A stretch of 19,557 nt of DNA from Candidatus Marinamargulisbacteria bacterium (GCA_023262965.1 JALQXX010000028.1:1-19557); one strand, 5' to 3'; positions 9,291-17,859 are shown, counted from the first letter of the stretch. A program made the numbers and translations. The notes: generated by a model not told the origin, from the letters alone.

Positions 9291-10637
9291 ATGATTAAAA
9301 AAAGAGAGCTATTAAGGACGTGTTTGTATGGACTCCTGATTATACTCACGGTGAGTTATCCCCTGTCTGCGGCGCCCATCACCCTTAAAAAAGCTGTTGA
9401 AACCCTTGAAAAAGATAGTTTTACACTGAAGATTTCGAAACGTAGAAGTGACCAAGCCAAAGTACGTATCCGAAAAGCATGGTCGGCGGTATTCCCCAAA
9501 GTGGATCTGGATGTCGAGCAGGTGCATAATGACCTGAAAGGCACGCGGCGACTAAGCACGTCGGTTGATTTGGGTGCTCAAACAACCGATTCCCTTAACC
9601 TAGCCCCCATTGATGCAAAGCGAGTGCGTTTATCATTAACCCAGGTTCTATTCGATAAAAAAATTCCAACACAGCTCAAACTGGGTGCTGTAGATTATGA
9701 AATTGCCGATTACGAGTATCAGCACGTGAAGCAGGAACAATTATTGGCGCTGGTCCAAGCCTATTATGCTATTGCCAATATTCTGAAGCTCAAACGATTG
9801 GCCGATCATGATGTTGCTGTTTTAGAAAAAAATCTGGTGGAAATTAAAAATAAAAATGTGTTAAACCTACACACCAAAGAAGACGTACTAAAGGTAGAGG
9901 TGGACTTATCAAAAAGCAAACAGAATTTATTGGAACAGCAGCAGAAATTACGATTGGCGAAATACACATTAAACCATATCTTGGGGCGTGATAGTCGAGA
10001 GGCGATTGATATACAGGAAGACGCATTAAACCCAGTCTTTCATTTGGATATTTCGGATTCCTTGGGCGCGTTGGAGACCGCGTGGGAAAAGCGCCCGGAT
10101 TTTTTGAAGTTATTGAAAGAAAAAGAACGCATTGAACTTCAGATCCAGCTTCAAAAAGACACATTATGGCCGATCGTATCTGCGAACTCAAATTATGGCT
10201 ACACCAATAAGAATCGGTTTTCTCTTTCGGAAAAAAACAGGGATTGGAGTTGGACCGTTGGGGGATCCATGCGTTTATTCAACGGCTTTGACACATTGGC
10301 GACAATGGACGAATACGAATTAAAGCTGGATGAGATAAGGCTTCAAATCGAACTGAAAAAACAAGACATTAAATCCGAAATCAATGAAGCGTTGTATGCA
10401 ATGCAGCTGGCTCAGCAGCGTCAGCGGGACGCGGTTATTAATACCCAATTGGCGGACGAGCGGGTATCCGTTACCAAGGGAAAATATGAAGAGAAGCAGG
10501 CCACACAGCTGGATATTGTTTTGATGGAAAACCAGTATCATGAGGCAAAAACGCAGGAGGCAATGGCGCGATACGAGTTAGCGGGAGCGGTGGCTCAGTT
10601 TAAATATGCCATCGGCAGAAATCCCGCGCAGCTATAG
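9291..10637 (+). CDS. TolC-family outer-membrane protein of type I secretion
   Basis: A 448-residue protein with a Sec signal peptide: basic MIKKRELLR, a hydrophobic core, and probable cleavage after LSAA near residue 27. It then shows the two-fold helical hairpin pattern of the outer-membrane efflux family (OEP): long Gln/Lys/Glu-rich helices at about 130-200 and 330-420 (e.g. KYEEKQATQLDIVLMENQY) and beta-strand patches such as SANSNYGYTNKNRF. The length is normal for the family. It should form the outer-membrane channel that docks to the downstream HlyD-type adaptor. It begins 63 bp after the RTX gene and ends 15 bp before the ABC gene, so it is probably in the same operon. The order OMP-ABC-adaptor differs from the common ABC-adaptor-OMP order of prt/has loci. 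The start codon has only a poor ribosome-binding site. Confidence 0.9.
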   Translation: MIKKRELLRTCLYGLLIILTVSYPLSAAPITLKKAVETLEKDSFTLKISKRRSDQAKVRIRKAWSAVFPKVDLDVEQVHNDLKGTRRLSTSVDLGAQTTDSLNLAPIDAKRVRLSLTQVLFDKKIPTQLKLGAVDYEIADYEYQHVKQEQLLALVQAYYAIANILKLKRLADHDVAVLEKNLVEIKNKNVLNLHTKEDVLKVEVDLSKSKQNLLEQQQKLRLAKYTLNHILGRDSREAIDIQEDALNPVFHLDISDSLGALETAWEKRPDFLKLLKEKERIELQIQLQKDTLWPIVSANSNYGYTNKNRFSLSEKNRDWSWTVGGSMRLFNGFDTLATMDEYELKLDEIRLQIELKKQDIKSEINEALYAMQLAQQRQRDAVINTQLADERVSVTKGKYEEKQATQLDIVLMENQYHEAKTQEAMARYELAGAVAQFKYAIGRNPAQL

Positions 10638-10652
10638 GGTGGGGGATGAACA

Positions 10653-12374
10653 ATGCAGACGAATAAGGGCGGACAAACAAAGCCTTCCGGTTTAAATCAC
10701 ATATTTTTAACGTGTAAACGAGCGCTTCTTTTTGCCGCCCTTTTTAGTTTTGGAATCAACGTTCTTACTTTAGCCAGCCCGCTTTACTCCCTGCAAGTGT
10801 TTGATCGGGTGTTGTCCAGCGGCAGTATGGAAACGTTGTTGATGTTATCCATCATTGTTTTGATTCTTTTTTTGTTTTTGGGGGCCTTGCAAGCCATACG
10901 ATCCTTTGTGTTCATGCAGATCGGCGCGTGGATGGATAAAAAATTGTCCCCGGCATTCCTGATCGCATCCATTCGAATTTCAGCCTTGCAAAAGACGCTG
11001 TCGGGCAGCCAAGCGTTGCGGGATTTGGGTACGGTGAAACAGTTTATTACAGGCCAACCCCTTCAGCAGCTTTTTGATGCGCCGTGGGCGATTATTTTTA
11101 TTCTGGTTCTTTTTCTGATTCATCCCATTATTGGTGGCATTGTATGTTTATTTGCGTTGATATTATTTGGTATGGCCATTATTAATGAATGGCAAACCAA
11201 AAAGCCGCATGATGAAGCGAATGATGCGTACGTTAAGAATATGAAAGACGTGGAAATGATGACACGCAATGCCGACGTCATTGAATCCATGGGGATGGTA
11301 ACGTCGATTGTGACGTTATGGGACGCCGTTAACTTAAACGCCGTCAATAAACACATTGAAGCGAACCGGAAGGCAACAATCATTGCATCCATCACAAAAA
11401 CCATTCGCATGACCATACAAATGGTGACAATGGCCGTCAGTACCTATTTGGTGTTGGCTAACAAAATGACGCCCGGGGGGATCATTGCGGCCTCGATCTT
11501 GTCCGGAAAGGCGTTGGCCCCATTTGACGCCGCAATCGCAACATGGAAGTCGGTTCTGGGCGCGAGAAAAGCCTACCGCCGCCTTAAAACAGTCGAAGAA
11601 AAAGCCCCGGATCGGGATGAGGCCATGACGTTGCCGGAACCCGACGGCAAACTAACCGCAGAAAAACTGTTTTATGCCATTCAAGGGTCGCCAAAACCGA
11701 TACTGAAGGCGATTGATTTTGAGCTACAGGCAGGGGAAGCCATGGGTCTTATTGGGCCAAGTGCCGCGGGTAAAACCACGTTGGCAAAATGCATTGTGGG
11801 GGTATGGAAACCCAGTTCGGGCATTGTGCGATTGGATGATGCCGATATATATACGTGGAACCGGGAGCAAGTGGGGCAGTATGTGGGATTTCTGCCCCAA
11901 GAAATAGAGCTGTTTCATGGAACGGTGAAAGACAATATTGCTCGGATGAATCCAGCGGCAGACCCCCAGACGGTCATCGATGCCGCAAAAATTGCCGGTT
12001 GTCATCAGATGATCTTAAAACTGCCGCAAGGGTATGATACGCAAATCGGGGTTAGCGGATCCAAACTATCGGCGGGGCAGCGTCAACGCATTGGCTTAGC
12101 GAGGGCGTTTTATGGCACCCCGAAGCTTATTGTTCTGGATGAGCCCAACGCCCATATGGATCAAGTGGGCGAAGCGGCCTTGTTAAAAGCACTGGACCAT
12201 GCAAAGAATCATGCGATTACGGTGATTGTTATTTCGCATAGGCCGTCGATTCTTGCAAAAATCGATAAAGTCTTGGTGCTAAATGACGGGCAATTGCAGC
12301 AGTTTGGGCCTAGAGATGAGGTGTTGGCAACGGTTATGCCAAAGGCCATTCAAAAACACGGGGGCGCTTCATGA
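10653..12374 (+). CDS. Type I secretion ABC exporter (PrtD/HasD type)
   Basis: A 573-residue fused transmembrane and ATPase protein, the usual length for PrtD-type exporters. It opens directly into transmembrane helices (FAALFSFGINVLTLASPLYSLQVFDRVL) with no C39 peptidase or C39-like domain. ATPase motifs: Walker A GPSAAGKT at 368-375, signature LSAGQRQ starting at 472 (the LSAGQ form is typical of this subfamily), Walker B ending VLDEP with Asp496 and Glu497, and switch His529 in ISHRP. It should recognise the C-terminal signal of the RTX protein and power its export across both membranes. A G-rich ribosome-binding site (10639-10646) precedes the ATG at 10653. The stop overlaps the start of the adaptor gene by 4 bp (ATGA), which indicates translational coupling. 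Confidence 0.95.
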   Translation: MQTNKGGQTKPSGLNHIFLTCKRALLFAALFSFGINVLTLASPLYSLQVFDRVLSSGSMETLLMLSIIVLILFLFLGALQAIRSFVFMQIGAWMDKKLSPAFLIASIRISALQKTLSGSQALRDLGTVKQFITGQPLQQLFDAPWAIIFILVLFLIHPIIGGIVCLFALILFGMAIINEWQTKKPHDEANDAYVKNMKDVEMMTRNADVIESMGMVTSIVTLWDAVNLNAVNKHIEANRKATIIASITKTIRMTIQMVTMAVSTYLVLANKMTPGGIIAASILSGKALAPFDAAIATWKSVLGARKAYRRLKTVEEKAPDRDEAMTLPEPDGKLTAEKLFYAIQGSPKPILKAIDFELQAGEAMGLIGPSAAGKTTLAKCIVGVWKPSSGIVRLDDADIYTWNREQVGQYVGFLPQEIELFHGTVKDNIARMNPAADPQTVIDAAKIAGCHQMILKLPQGYDTQIGVSGSKLSAGQRQRIGLARAFYGTPKLIVLDEPNAHMDQVGEAALLKALDHAKNHAITVIVISHRPSILAKIDKVLVLNDGQLQQFGPRDEVLATVMPKAIQKHGGAS

Positions 12375-13756
12375 CAATGACGGTAAGAATGCTTTGGCGC
12401 AAAACAATGGCCTATGCAACGTGCGTCAAGCGATGGCTGGTTGATGTAAAAGCGGACACGATTGACGAGGCACGAGACATTGCGAATGGTCCAATCCGTG
12501 CTGGGGTTCTTGTGATGCTTCTTTGCTTTATTGGGTTTGGGTTATGGGGCGTTTTTGCGCCGCTGGATAGTGCTGCTATAGCCATGGGAACCGTCATTGT
12601 AAGCAGCAACCGAAAAACGGTACAGCATTTGGAAGGCGGCATTATTAAAGCCATTTTGGTTAAAGAAGGTGATGCGGTCAATAAAAATCAGCCCTTGATT
12701 ATTTTAGAAGAAACCAGCATCAAAGCAAACCTCAATGTGTTTCGCAAGCAATTATTGGCATTGCAGGCCAAAAAAGCACGCTTGGAAGCCGAAAGGGATT
12801 TGCAATCATCGTTCGATTTTGATGGGAATCCCTATAACGATCTGGACCCAAACGAAGTGTCAAAAATTGTCTCTGGTGAGCAAAAACAGTTTAATGTGCG
12901 AAAACGGCTGATGCGGGGACAATTGGCAATTTTTGATCAGAAGGTAAAACAGTTTGAAGATGAGATTAAAGCGGTTCAGTCGCAGAAAGAAGCCGCGGAA
13001 GAGCAGTTAACACTGATTGCTAAGGAGATCGAATCCCAGGAGCGCTTGCTTAAACGAGGCTTCGTATCGGAGCAAGAGATGATTGAACTTAAGAAAAAGA
13101 AAGCGGAGTTGGTGGGTCAAAAAGGGGCCTATCAGGCGACGATTTCAAAAGCGCAGCAAGCGATTGCGGAAACCCAAATGGACAGCATGACATTTCAGAA
13201 TGAAACGCTCAATGAGATTGTTGCGGAATTACAAGACACGCAAGTGACGATTTCGGATTTGGAGGAGCGGGTTAAGGCCGCCGATGACGCCCTGGTTCGC
13301 AGTCATATTCTGGCCACCAATTCAGGGATTGTAACCGACTTGAAATACCATACCATTGGCGGGGTTATCGCACCGGGGAACCCGATTATGGATATTGTTC
13401 CCCAAGATGAAGAGTTGATTATTGAAGCTAGAATTCAGCCGCAGGATATTGATGTGGTGCAAATAGGCTTGGTGGCAAAAGTTCGTTTGTCGGCATTTAA
13501 ATCCAAAACGGTACCCATGGTAATGGGGAAAGTGATCCAGGTGTCTCCGGACAGGTTTACAGACCAGATGACGGGGATGCCCTATTTTACAGCACGGGTC
13601 AAACTGGACGAAACGGAATTAAAATCGTTAAACGGCATATCGCTTTATCCGGGAATGACAGCGGATGTGTATATTGTAACAGGCGCTAGGACGTTTATAG
13701 CGTATTTGATGAGTCCAATTACCGATACATTTAGAAAAACATTCAAGGAGGAATAA
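12371..13756 (+). CDS. HlyD/PrtE-family membrane fusion protein of type I secretion
   Basis: A 461-residue periplasmic adaptor. It has a short cytoplasmic N-terminus, one membrane segment at about residues 44-63 (GVLVMLLCFIGFGLWGVFA), then the family hallmark APLDSAAIAMGTV and the first lipoyl half (VQHLEGGIIKAILVKEGD). A long coiled coil at about 120-300 is rich in Lys, Glu and Gln. The second lipoyl half (LATNSGIVTDLKYHTIGGVI) and a beta-barrel domain ending near PGMTADVYIVTG complete it. It bridges the ABC exporter and the TolC-like channel. Its start overlaps the ABC stop, and its last codons contain the ribosome-binding site of the next small gene. Confidence 0.94.
   Translation: MTMTVRMLWRKTMAYATCVKRWLVDVKADTIDEARDIANGPIRAGVLVMLLCFIGFGLWGVFAPLDSAAIAMGTVIVSSNRKTVQHLEGGIIKAILVKEGDAVNKNQPLIILEETSIKANLNVFRKQLLALQAKKARLEAERDLQSSFDFDGNPYNDLDPNEVSKIVSGEQKQFNVRKRLMRGQLAIFDQKVKQFEDEIKAVQSQKEAAEEQLTLIAKEIESQERLLKRGFVSEQEMIELKKKKAELVGQKGAYQATISKAQQAIAETQMDSMTFQNETLNEIVAELQDTQVTISDLEERVKAADDALVRSHILATNSGIVTDLKYHTIGGVIAPGNPIMDIVPQDEELIIEARIQPQDIDVVQIGLVAKVRLSAFKSKTVPMVMGKVIQVSPDRFTDQMTGMPYFTARVKLDETELKSLNGISLYPGMTADVYIVTGARTFIAYLMSPITDTFRKTFKEE
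13745..13751 (+). promoter_or_regulatory. Strong Shine-Dalgarno for the small lipoprotein
   Basis: AAGGAGG lies inside the last codons of the adaptor gene, six bases before the ATG at 13758. It is the best ribosome-binding site in the locus and supports the 48-codon gene as real. Confidence 0.8.
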
Positions 13757-13757
13757 T

Positions 13758-13904
13758 ATGAAATGGATAATAGGTGGTATTTTGGTCGCTGTCGTCATGG
13801 GACTTTCGGGTTGTGGCGAAGACGATTTAGATGGTGATGCGGCAAGCGGACAGGGTGGCGCGAACACAACTTATTCGGTAACGCTTGAAGGGTCTGGCAG
13901 CTAA
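13758..13904 (+). CDS. Small lipoprotein of 48 residues, function unknown
   Basis: It starts MKWIIGGILVAVVMGLSGC: a Lys, a hydrophobic core and a lipobox LSGC with the lipidated Cys at residue 19. The mature part is about 30 residues, acidic and Gly/Ser/Asp rich (CGEDDLDGDAA), ending LEGSGS. Residue +2 after the Cys is Gly, not Asp, so by the E. coli sorting rule it would go to the outer membrane. It begins one base after the adaptor stop and ends one base before the next start, so it belongs to the secretion operon. It is too short to place in a family. A role at the export channel, or as partner of the next gene, is inference from position only. Confidence 0.75.
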   Translation: MKWIIGGILVAVVMGLSGCGEDDLDGDAASGQGGANTTYSVTLEGSGS

Positions 13905-13905
13905 T

Positions 13906-14577
13906 ATGGTACGGAGTCATTATTTTCGGGTGTTTATTTGGGTCGTTGGTTTTGCGGGGATCATCAATCCCATCGTTGCGGCTATTGGTAGTGGCGATAA
14001 TTATTCGGGATTGAATCCACAGTATCTCAAAATAAAGGTTTATAAGCTGGCGGTGTCAAGCGATCCGTATTGCCAAAATCCGGTGGTTATTTTTGATAAT
14101 CCGTCGCCAACTCCGATGAATATGATGGATGCGCCGAATTTAGGCAATGGTGACCTTTTGGGTGGAACCTACCAATGTATGATGGTAGAAATATCCGATA
14201 CGGTTGCATTTGCATCAAACACATCGGCGGGCGGTTGCACACGTGGACAGGAAAACCGTAGCGATATTTGCTCCGATTTGGGGACGTCGTTTCAGCGTAT
14301 TGGAGCCCTATCCTCCCAAGCGTGCAGCAACGCCGAACAGCGCATTGGTTTATTTTTTTCGACGGCGTCAACAAACGAAAGCCATATGTTTACGGGCAAT
14401 GGGTTTATGCCCCCCACAGTTGATAATGCGAATTTGGGTTATAAACAAAACGCTGCGCTAGTAGTGAATCGGGCTATTCGATTACGGTTGGTAGCCAATG
14501 GTAATGCACGTATTGATGACCGGAATGGGGCCTGTGCGATGCAGTTACCGTTGTTTGAGCTGAAGACATTGGAATGA
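13906..14577 (+). CDS. Exported six-cysteine protein, function unknown
   Basis: I chose the ATG at 13906, one base after the lipoprotein stop. A TTG 21 bases upstream is possible but would overlap the lipoprotein. The product has 223 residues with an N-terminal signal (MVRSHYFRVF, then a hydrophobic stretch, cleavage near PIVAA). The mature part has six cysteines (YCQN, YQCMM, GGCTR, DICSD, QACSN, GACAM), enough for three disulfides, so it should live in the periplasm or outside. The region LKIKVYKLAVS...GTYQCMMVEISDTV looks like a beta-sandwich with a GTY turn, faintly reminiscent of DUF4382-like proteins; that resemblance is weak. As last gene of the operon it may assist or accompany the RTX protein. 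Confidence 0.75.
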   Translation: MVRSHYFRVFIWVVGFAGIINPIVAAIGSGDNYSGLNPQYLKIKVYKLAVSSDPYCQNPVVIFDNPSPTPMNMMDAPNLGNGDLLGGTYQCMMVEISDTVAFASNTSAGGCTRGQENRSDICSDLGTSFQRIGALSSQACSNAEQRIGLFFSTASTNESHMFTGNGFMPPTVDNANLGYKQNAALVVNRAIRLRLVANGNARIDDRNGACAMQLPLFELKTLE

Positions 14578-14584
14578 TCCCCGG

Positions 14585-14613
14585 TTTACTTCGGTTGCTA
14601 TAATCGATATAAT
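14585..14613 (+). promoter_or_regulatory. Promoter of the glycosyltransferase gene
   Basis: TTTACT (14585-14590), 17 bases, then a perfect TATAAT (14608-14613). A second TATAAT sits at 14599-14604. The expected transcription start near 14620 leaves only about 7 bases before the ATG at 14627, which agrees with the absence of a ribosome-binding site. Confidence 0.55.
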
Positions 14614-14626
14614 TCAGTTACAAGCT

Positions 14627-15361
14627 ATGGTTACTATTCATGCCCCTGTTTTAATGATTTGTACAACATTTAACTTTCCCAATGAATTGGCCAAAACCCT
14701 TCCGTGCATTATCAATGCGGTATCCAATCGCTCCGATACTCAGTGCGTTATTATCGATAACCATTCCAAAGATCCCGCCGTTCACCAACAACTCGATGCC
14801 GTAAATCATCCCAATATCGCCGTTCTTAAAAATACCATCAATCAGGGAAAAGCCATTGCGGTCAATGCGTTTTTAGCCCAATATGTGACTACCCATAATT
14901 GCCCGCATATACTTATTTCAATGGATCCCGACTTGGTGTTTGATACCCAATCCTTTGATGATCTTGTCGCATGTCTGAATACGGTTCCCAATCTGGGCAT
15001 GCTCAGTATGCGCTATAAAAAAAATGCCTATAATCCCGAACGCAGTGTGTGGCGACCCTCTCAAAAATTCACAGGGATCGATGGCCAGGTCTATTGGATC
15101 CGACGGCCGGTATTTGCCAATGTTCCGGGTGGATTTTTTGGCGTCCAAGGCTATGTGTTGCATTATTATTTAAACTACAAACTCTTTCCACAAACAAAAA
15201 ACACAGCTAATTTTAATAAGGGTTACATTCAACGAGCTGGATCCGATGACGCCTATTTGTATGATTATCTCAAGAAGTATTCTTTAACACAGGGGTATCT
15301 GGAAGGTACTCAGATTGAACATTTGAAATCACCGCCCCAAACAAAAAATTATATTCGATAA
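14627..15361 (+). CDS. GT-A fold glycosyltransferase (family 2-like)
   Basis: A 244-residue cytosolic protein without membrane segments. Features of GT-A enzymes: an N-terminal strand (VLMICTTFNFPNEL), a second strand with IIDNHSKD in place of the usual D-N-S, the nucleotide-binding-side segment NTINQGKAIAVN (residues 69-80, equivalent to the N-G-x-A-x-A-x-N motif), and a DxD metal site in SMDPDLVF (Asp100, Asp102). A late acidic site GSDDAYLYD may supply the catalytic base. It would transfer a sugar from a nucleotide sugar to an unknown acceptor. It stands alone with its own promoter after the secretion operon. A role in modifying the surface or the secreted protein is possible but not shown. 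Confidence 0.8.
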   Translation: MVTIHAPVLMICTTFNFPNELAKTLPCIINAVSNRSDTQCVIIDNHSKDPAVHQQLDAVNHPNIAVLKNTINQGKAIAVNAFLAQYVTTHNCPHILISMDPDLVFDTQSFDDLVACLNTVPNLGMLSMRYKKNAYNPERSVWRPSQKFTGIDGQVYWIRRPVFANVPGGFFGVQGYVLHYYLNYKLFPQTKNTANFNKGYIQRAGSDDAYLYDYLKKYSLTQGYLEGTQIEHLKSPPQTKNYIR

Positions 15362-15413
15362 TTCAGATGACCAATGCGTTAATTTTTATAGGCTATTTAT
15401 AAAAAATATTGTA

Positions 15414-15443
15414 TTGACAATTCACGTATAGGTGTGTCATAGT
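15414..15443 (+). promoter_or_regulatory. Candidate sigma-70 promoter with consensus -35
   Basis: A perfect TTGACA (15414-15419) is followed after 18 bases by CATAGT (15438-15443). Transcription would start near 15450 and enter the hairpin at 15454-15490 at once. The nearest + strand ORF starts more than 500 bases away, so a regulatory RNA, a long dnaG leader or an antisense transcript are all possible. Confidence 0.45.
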
Positions 15444-15453
15444 ATACAGCATA

Positions 15454-15490
15454 GGCACAGATTAAATGACCCCCCTTCTAAATCTGTGCC
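15454..15490 (+). repeat. Inverted repeat with a C6 loop
   Basis: GGCACAGATT (15454-15463) and AATCTGTGCC (15481-15490) form a perfect 10-bp stem. The loop contains six C residues (15470-15475). There is no T-run on either side, so it is not a canonical intrinsic terminator. It covers the stop codon of the minus-strand ORF at 15478. Confidence 0.7.
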
Positions 15491-15933
15491 TCATTATGGT
15501 GGATTGTTACATGTGCATGAGTGGCGGTTTTTTTAGATGGAACCAGATTTTGCAGTGCGTCCAAGGCATCTAAAATACAAGATATATTTAAGGTATTGAA
15601 TGAATGAACAATTTGAATAGAATCAATCCATTCAAATTCTGTTTTATAAAAAAAGTGATTTTGCTCGATAGCTTTTAAAAGCGATGAGATGGATCGAATG
15701 GTATGTGGGTTGAATGGGCGAATTATTGGGTCTTTTATATGTATTAATATAAGCAAAAATTTATGGGTTGCAATCAACTGCTTCCGAATATTTTTGTGAT
15801 CAATAAAGGCGGCGATATACGATGAGTCCCATGTGTATTTTAGGGAGGCCTCCCGAATCATTCGGTCAATTTTCTTTGAATGTGTCAAATTAAACATACG
15901 CATAATATTGTTTATTATTATATGTATCTTCAT
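15478..15933 (-). CDS. Hypothetical protein of 151 residues
   Basis: I do not recognise this protein. It is open for 151 codons in an AT-rich stretch, where a frame that long without a stop is unlikely by chance. Its composition is protein-like: mixed helices, Ile/Lys/His-rich N-terminus, four Trp/Tyr-containing patches, no membrane segment and no signal peptide. There is no Shine-Dalgarno before the ATG; Met11 and Met13 are alternative starts. It reads away from dnaG and converges on the glycosyltransferase gene. Its stop lies inside the 10-bp inverted repeat. The strand assignment is uncertain because the + strand is also open over its first 100 bases. Confidence 0.45.
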   Translation of the reverse strand: MKIHIIINNIMRMFNLTHSKKIDRMIREASLKYTWDSSYIAAFIDHKNIRKQLIATHKFLLILIHIKDPIIRPFNPHTIRSISSLLKAIEQNHFFYKTEFEWIDSIQIVHSFNTLNISCILDALDALQNLVPSKKTATHAHVTIHHNEAQI

Positions 15934-15958
15934 AATTAGTCAATATTATCTACGGATC

Positions 15959-15987
15959 TTGCAAAACCGATTAATTCTATTTACACT
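15959..15987 (+). promoter_or_regulatory. Candidate promoter of the small ORF-dnaG-sigma operon
   Basis: TTGCAA (15959-15964), 17 bases, then TACACT (15982-15987), four of six matches to TATAAT. Transcription would begin at about 15994, directly at the GTG at 15995. Confidence 0.4.
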
Positions 15988-15994
15988 GACGTGT

Positions 15995-16180
15995 GTGGCA
16001 AACGCTCAAAAAGTATTGGAGCTGATTCGAAATAAGTCTCGCCGGGTTAATTTGGCTTTAAATCCCCAATTGTGGCAGTTATTTGAGTCATGTGTCGAAA
16101 AAGAATTGGTTGCCCCTACACATAAAATTGAAGAATTAATCATTGCCTATTTGGATCAAAATGGGTATCTAGATGAATGA
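15995..16180 (+). CDS. Small ribbon-helix-helix-like protein before dnaG
   Basis: The frame is open from 15833, but its upstream part is a chance-like hydrophobic run overlapping the minus-strand ORF. I therefore take the GTG at 15995 (61 residues); a TTG at 16016 is also possible. The sequence RRVNLALNPQLWQLFESCV then PTHKIEELIIAYL has the strand-helix-turn-helix rhythm of Arc/MetJ/CopG DNA-binding proteins, in which a polar strand (RVNLAL) would contact DNA. Its last 8 bases overlap the start of dnaG (ATG at 16173, stop TGA ending at 16180), so the two are translationally coupled. A role in autoregulating the dnaG-sigma operon is inference. Confidence 0.5.
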   Translation: MANAQKVLELIRNKSRRVNLALNPQLWQLFESCVEKELVAPTHKIEELIIAYLDQNGYLDE

Positions 16181-17852
16181 TACCATTCGTTCGTTAAAAG
16201 ATCAGTGGGATATTGTTTCAGAGATTGGTCGTGTTGTATCGCTGATTAAGCGTGGTCAAAATTATGTGGGGCTTTGTCCATTTCATAGTGAAAAAAGCCC
16301 GTCGTTTTATGTAATACCACGAAAAAAATTTTTTCATTGCTTTGGATGTGGTGAAAGTGGCGATGTTATTGATTTTGCCATGAAATATGAGAATGTGTCT
16401 TTTCGCGAAGTTGTGGCAGAAAAAGCCAAGTTATTTAATTTGCCAGATCAGTTTTCATCATCATCTGAAGGCGCATCGGAATTGGATGCGTTACGTGATT
16501 TTTTGCGAACACTACAGGCGCAGTACAGTCAATGGTTGATGGCGTCCGCTTCCGCTCAAGACTATTTGAATCAACGCGCGATCGTGAAAGCGTCGTGGCA
16601 AACCTTCTCATTGGGATACGCACCGGATGCCACGACACAAATGGCATGGTTGCACCAAATAGGCGGGGTAGCCATTGCCCATAAAAGCGGGTTATTTAAA
16701 TCCGATGGTTTTCCATTATTGCGGGAGCGCATTGTGTTTACGATTCATAATGCAACCGGTATTATTGCCGGATTTTCGGGGCGTGTATGGGGGCAATCCG
16801 ATCAGGCTAAATACGTGAACTCCCCAGAGTCCGTTGTTTTTTCAAAAAAGAAAATTTTATATGGATTTCATCATGCCAAACAATCCATCAAACACGCTCA
16901 AAATGCAATTATTGTGGAGGGGTACACGGATGTTATTGCCCTGCACCAAAATGGATTCTCAAATGCCATTGGGGTGATGGGAACGGCCTTGACGGAGTAT
17001 CACGCCAAGCAGATTCGATCGTACACCACGCAGGTTACCCTGTGGTTCGATTCCGATGAAGCGGGTTACAAAGCGGTGATTCGCAGCCTCGAATCGCTGA
17101 TTCATCAGGGGTTAACAGTGCGCGTTGTAACGGTAGATGGAAAAGATCCCGCGGATTTTTTACTCAAGAATTCCAAGGAGACCTGTCAAAAAGTCGTGGA
17201 TCATGCGCCCTTTTATATGGATTATTTAATAAAACGTGTCGCAACGCCGACAGTAATGGCGAATTCAACGGAGAAATCAAAGGCCATTGCATTTTTGTGT
17301 CAGATTTTAGCCAAAGATGGGGATGCGGTTGTTAAAGAAGATTACATAAAGCGCATTGCGCATCAATTTTCGGTATCCGCACGTGCCTTGGAGTCGTATA
17401 TGATAGCCCCTTATACCGATACGGTCCAAAAAGGAATGGTGCAGCAGCCGGAGTCCAAATATAAAAAAGCTGAGGCGATTGTATTGTTTTTATTAATTAC
17501 CCAACTGGATTTTCGTAATCAATATTTAGAGCCATTGCGCGAGGTTATACCGCTTTTAGACGATGCCGCTATTTTTGATGTGTTCCGGTTGTCAACCCAG
17601 GTTGACTATGATATTGTAAATCAAATCAATCATTCAGAAGCGCGATCATTTCTGATGTCATTGTTAGTTAAGTTCGAAGGCATGGATTTTAATCCGTCTC
17701 TCGAGGAAAAGGAGGCTTATGCTAAATTACTTATAGATGTAAAATACACAAAACGAATTAACGATATTCGTGCATTGCTTGGATCCGCTCAAGGAGATCA
17801 GGAAACAAAACTGTTAGTTGAATTATCAGAATTAGTAAAAAAAATAAAATGA
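16173..17852 (+). CDS. dnaG: DNA primase
   Basis: A 559-residue DnaG that makes the RNA primers for replication. The N-terminal CHC2 zinc ribbon has Cys35-x2-His38 (CPFH) and Cys56-x2-Cys59 (CFGC), followed by the usual [19 protein letters not shown]. The primase core contains [16 protein letters not shown] and KYVNSPES. The TOPRIM catalytic site has EGYTDV with Glu249 and the metal motif DSDEAG with Asp293 and Asp295. The helical C-terminal helicase-binding part is divergent but of normal size. All catalytic residues are present. The start overlaps the small upstream ORF, and the stop is 7 bp before the sigma gene, giving the classic dnaG-sigma pair. Confidence 0.97.
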   Translation: MNDTIRSLKDQWDIVSEIGRVVSLIKRGQNYVGLCPFHSEKSPSFYVIPRKKFFHCFGCGESGDVIDFAMKYENVSFREVVAEKAKLFNLPDQFSSSSEGASELDALRDFLRTLQAQYSQWLMASASAQDYLNQRAIVKASWQTFSLGYAPDATTQMAWLHQIGGVAIAHKSGLFKSDGFPLLRERIVFTIHNATGIIAGFSGRVWGQSDQAKYVNSPESVVFSKKKILYGFHHAKQSIKHAQNAIIVEGYTDVIALHQNGFSNAIGVMGTALTEYHAKQIRSYTTQVTLWFDSDEAGYKAVIRSLESLIHQGLTVRVVTVDGKDPADFLLKNSKETCQKVVDHAPFYMDYLIKRVATPTVMANSTEKSKAIAFLCQILAKDGDAVVKEDYIKRIAHQFSVSARALESYMIAPYTDTVQKGMVQQPESKYKKAEAIVLFLLITQLDFRNQYLEPLREVIPLLDDAAIFDVFRLSTQVDYDIVNQINHSEARSFLMSLLVKFEGMDFNPSLEEKEAYAKLLIDVKYTKRINDIRALLGSAQGDQETKLLVELSELVKKIK

Positions 17853-17859
17853 GGTGCTT

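Noticed and set aside
10653-12374. Exporter as a bacteriocin-type ABC with leader peptidase
   Set aside because: No C39 domain precedes the membrane helices, and the substrate has no double-Gly leader in view.
15833-15994. Upstream extension of the small ORF before dnaG, with a hydrophobic run
   Set aside because: It overlaps the minus-strand ORF, and the run of Ile/Phe reads like AT-rich noise. A membrane segment fused to a ribbon-helix-helix domain is unlikely, and a promoter sits within it.
17049-17066. DSDEAG and EGYTDV in primase instead of DGD and EGYMDV
   Set aside because: Both variants are common among bacterial DnaG proteins and keep the catalytic acidic residues.
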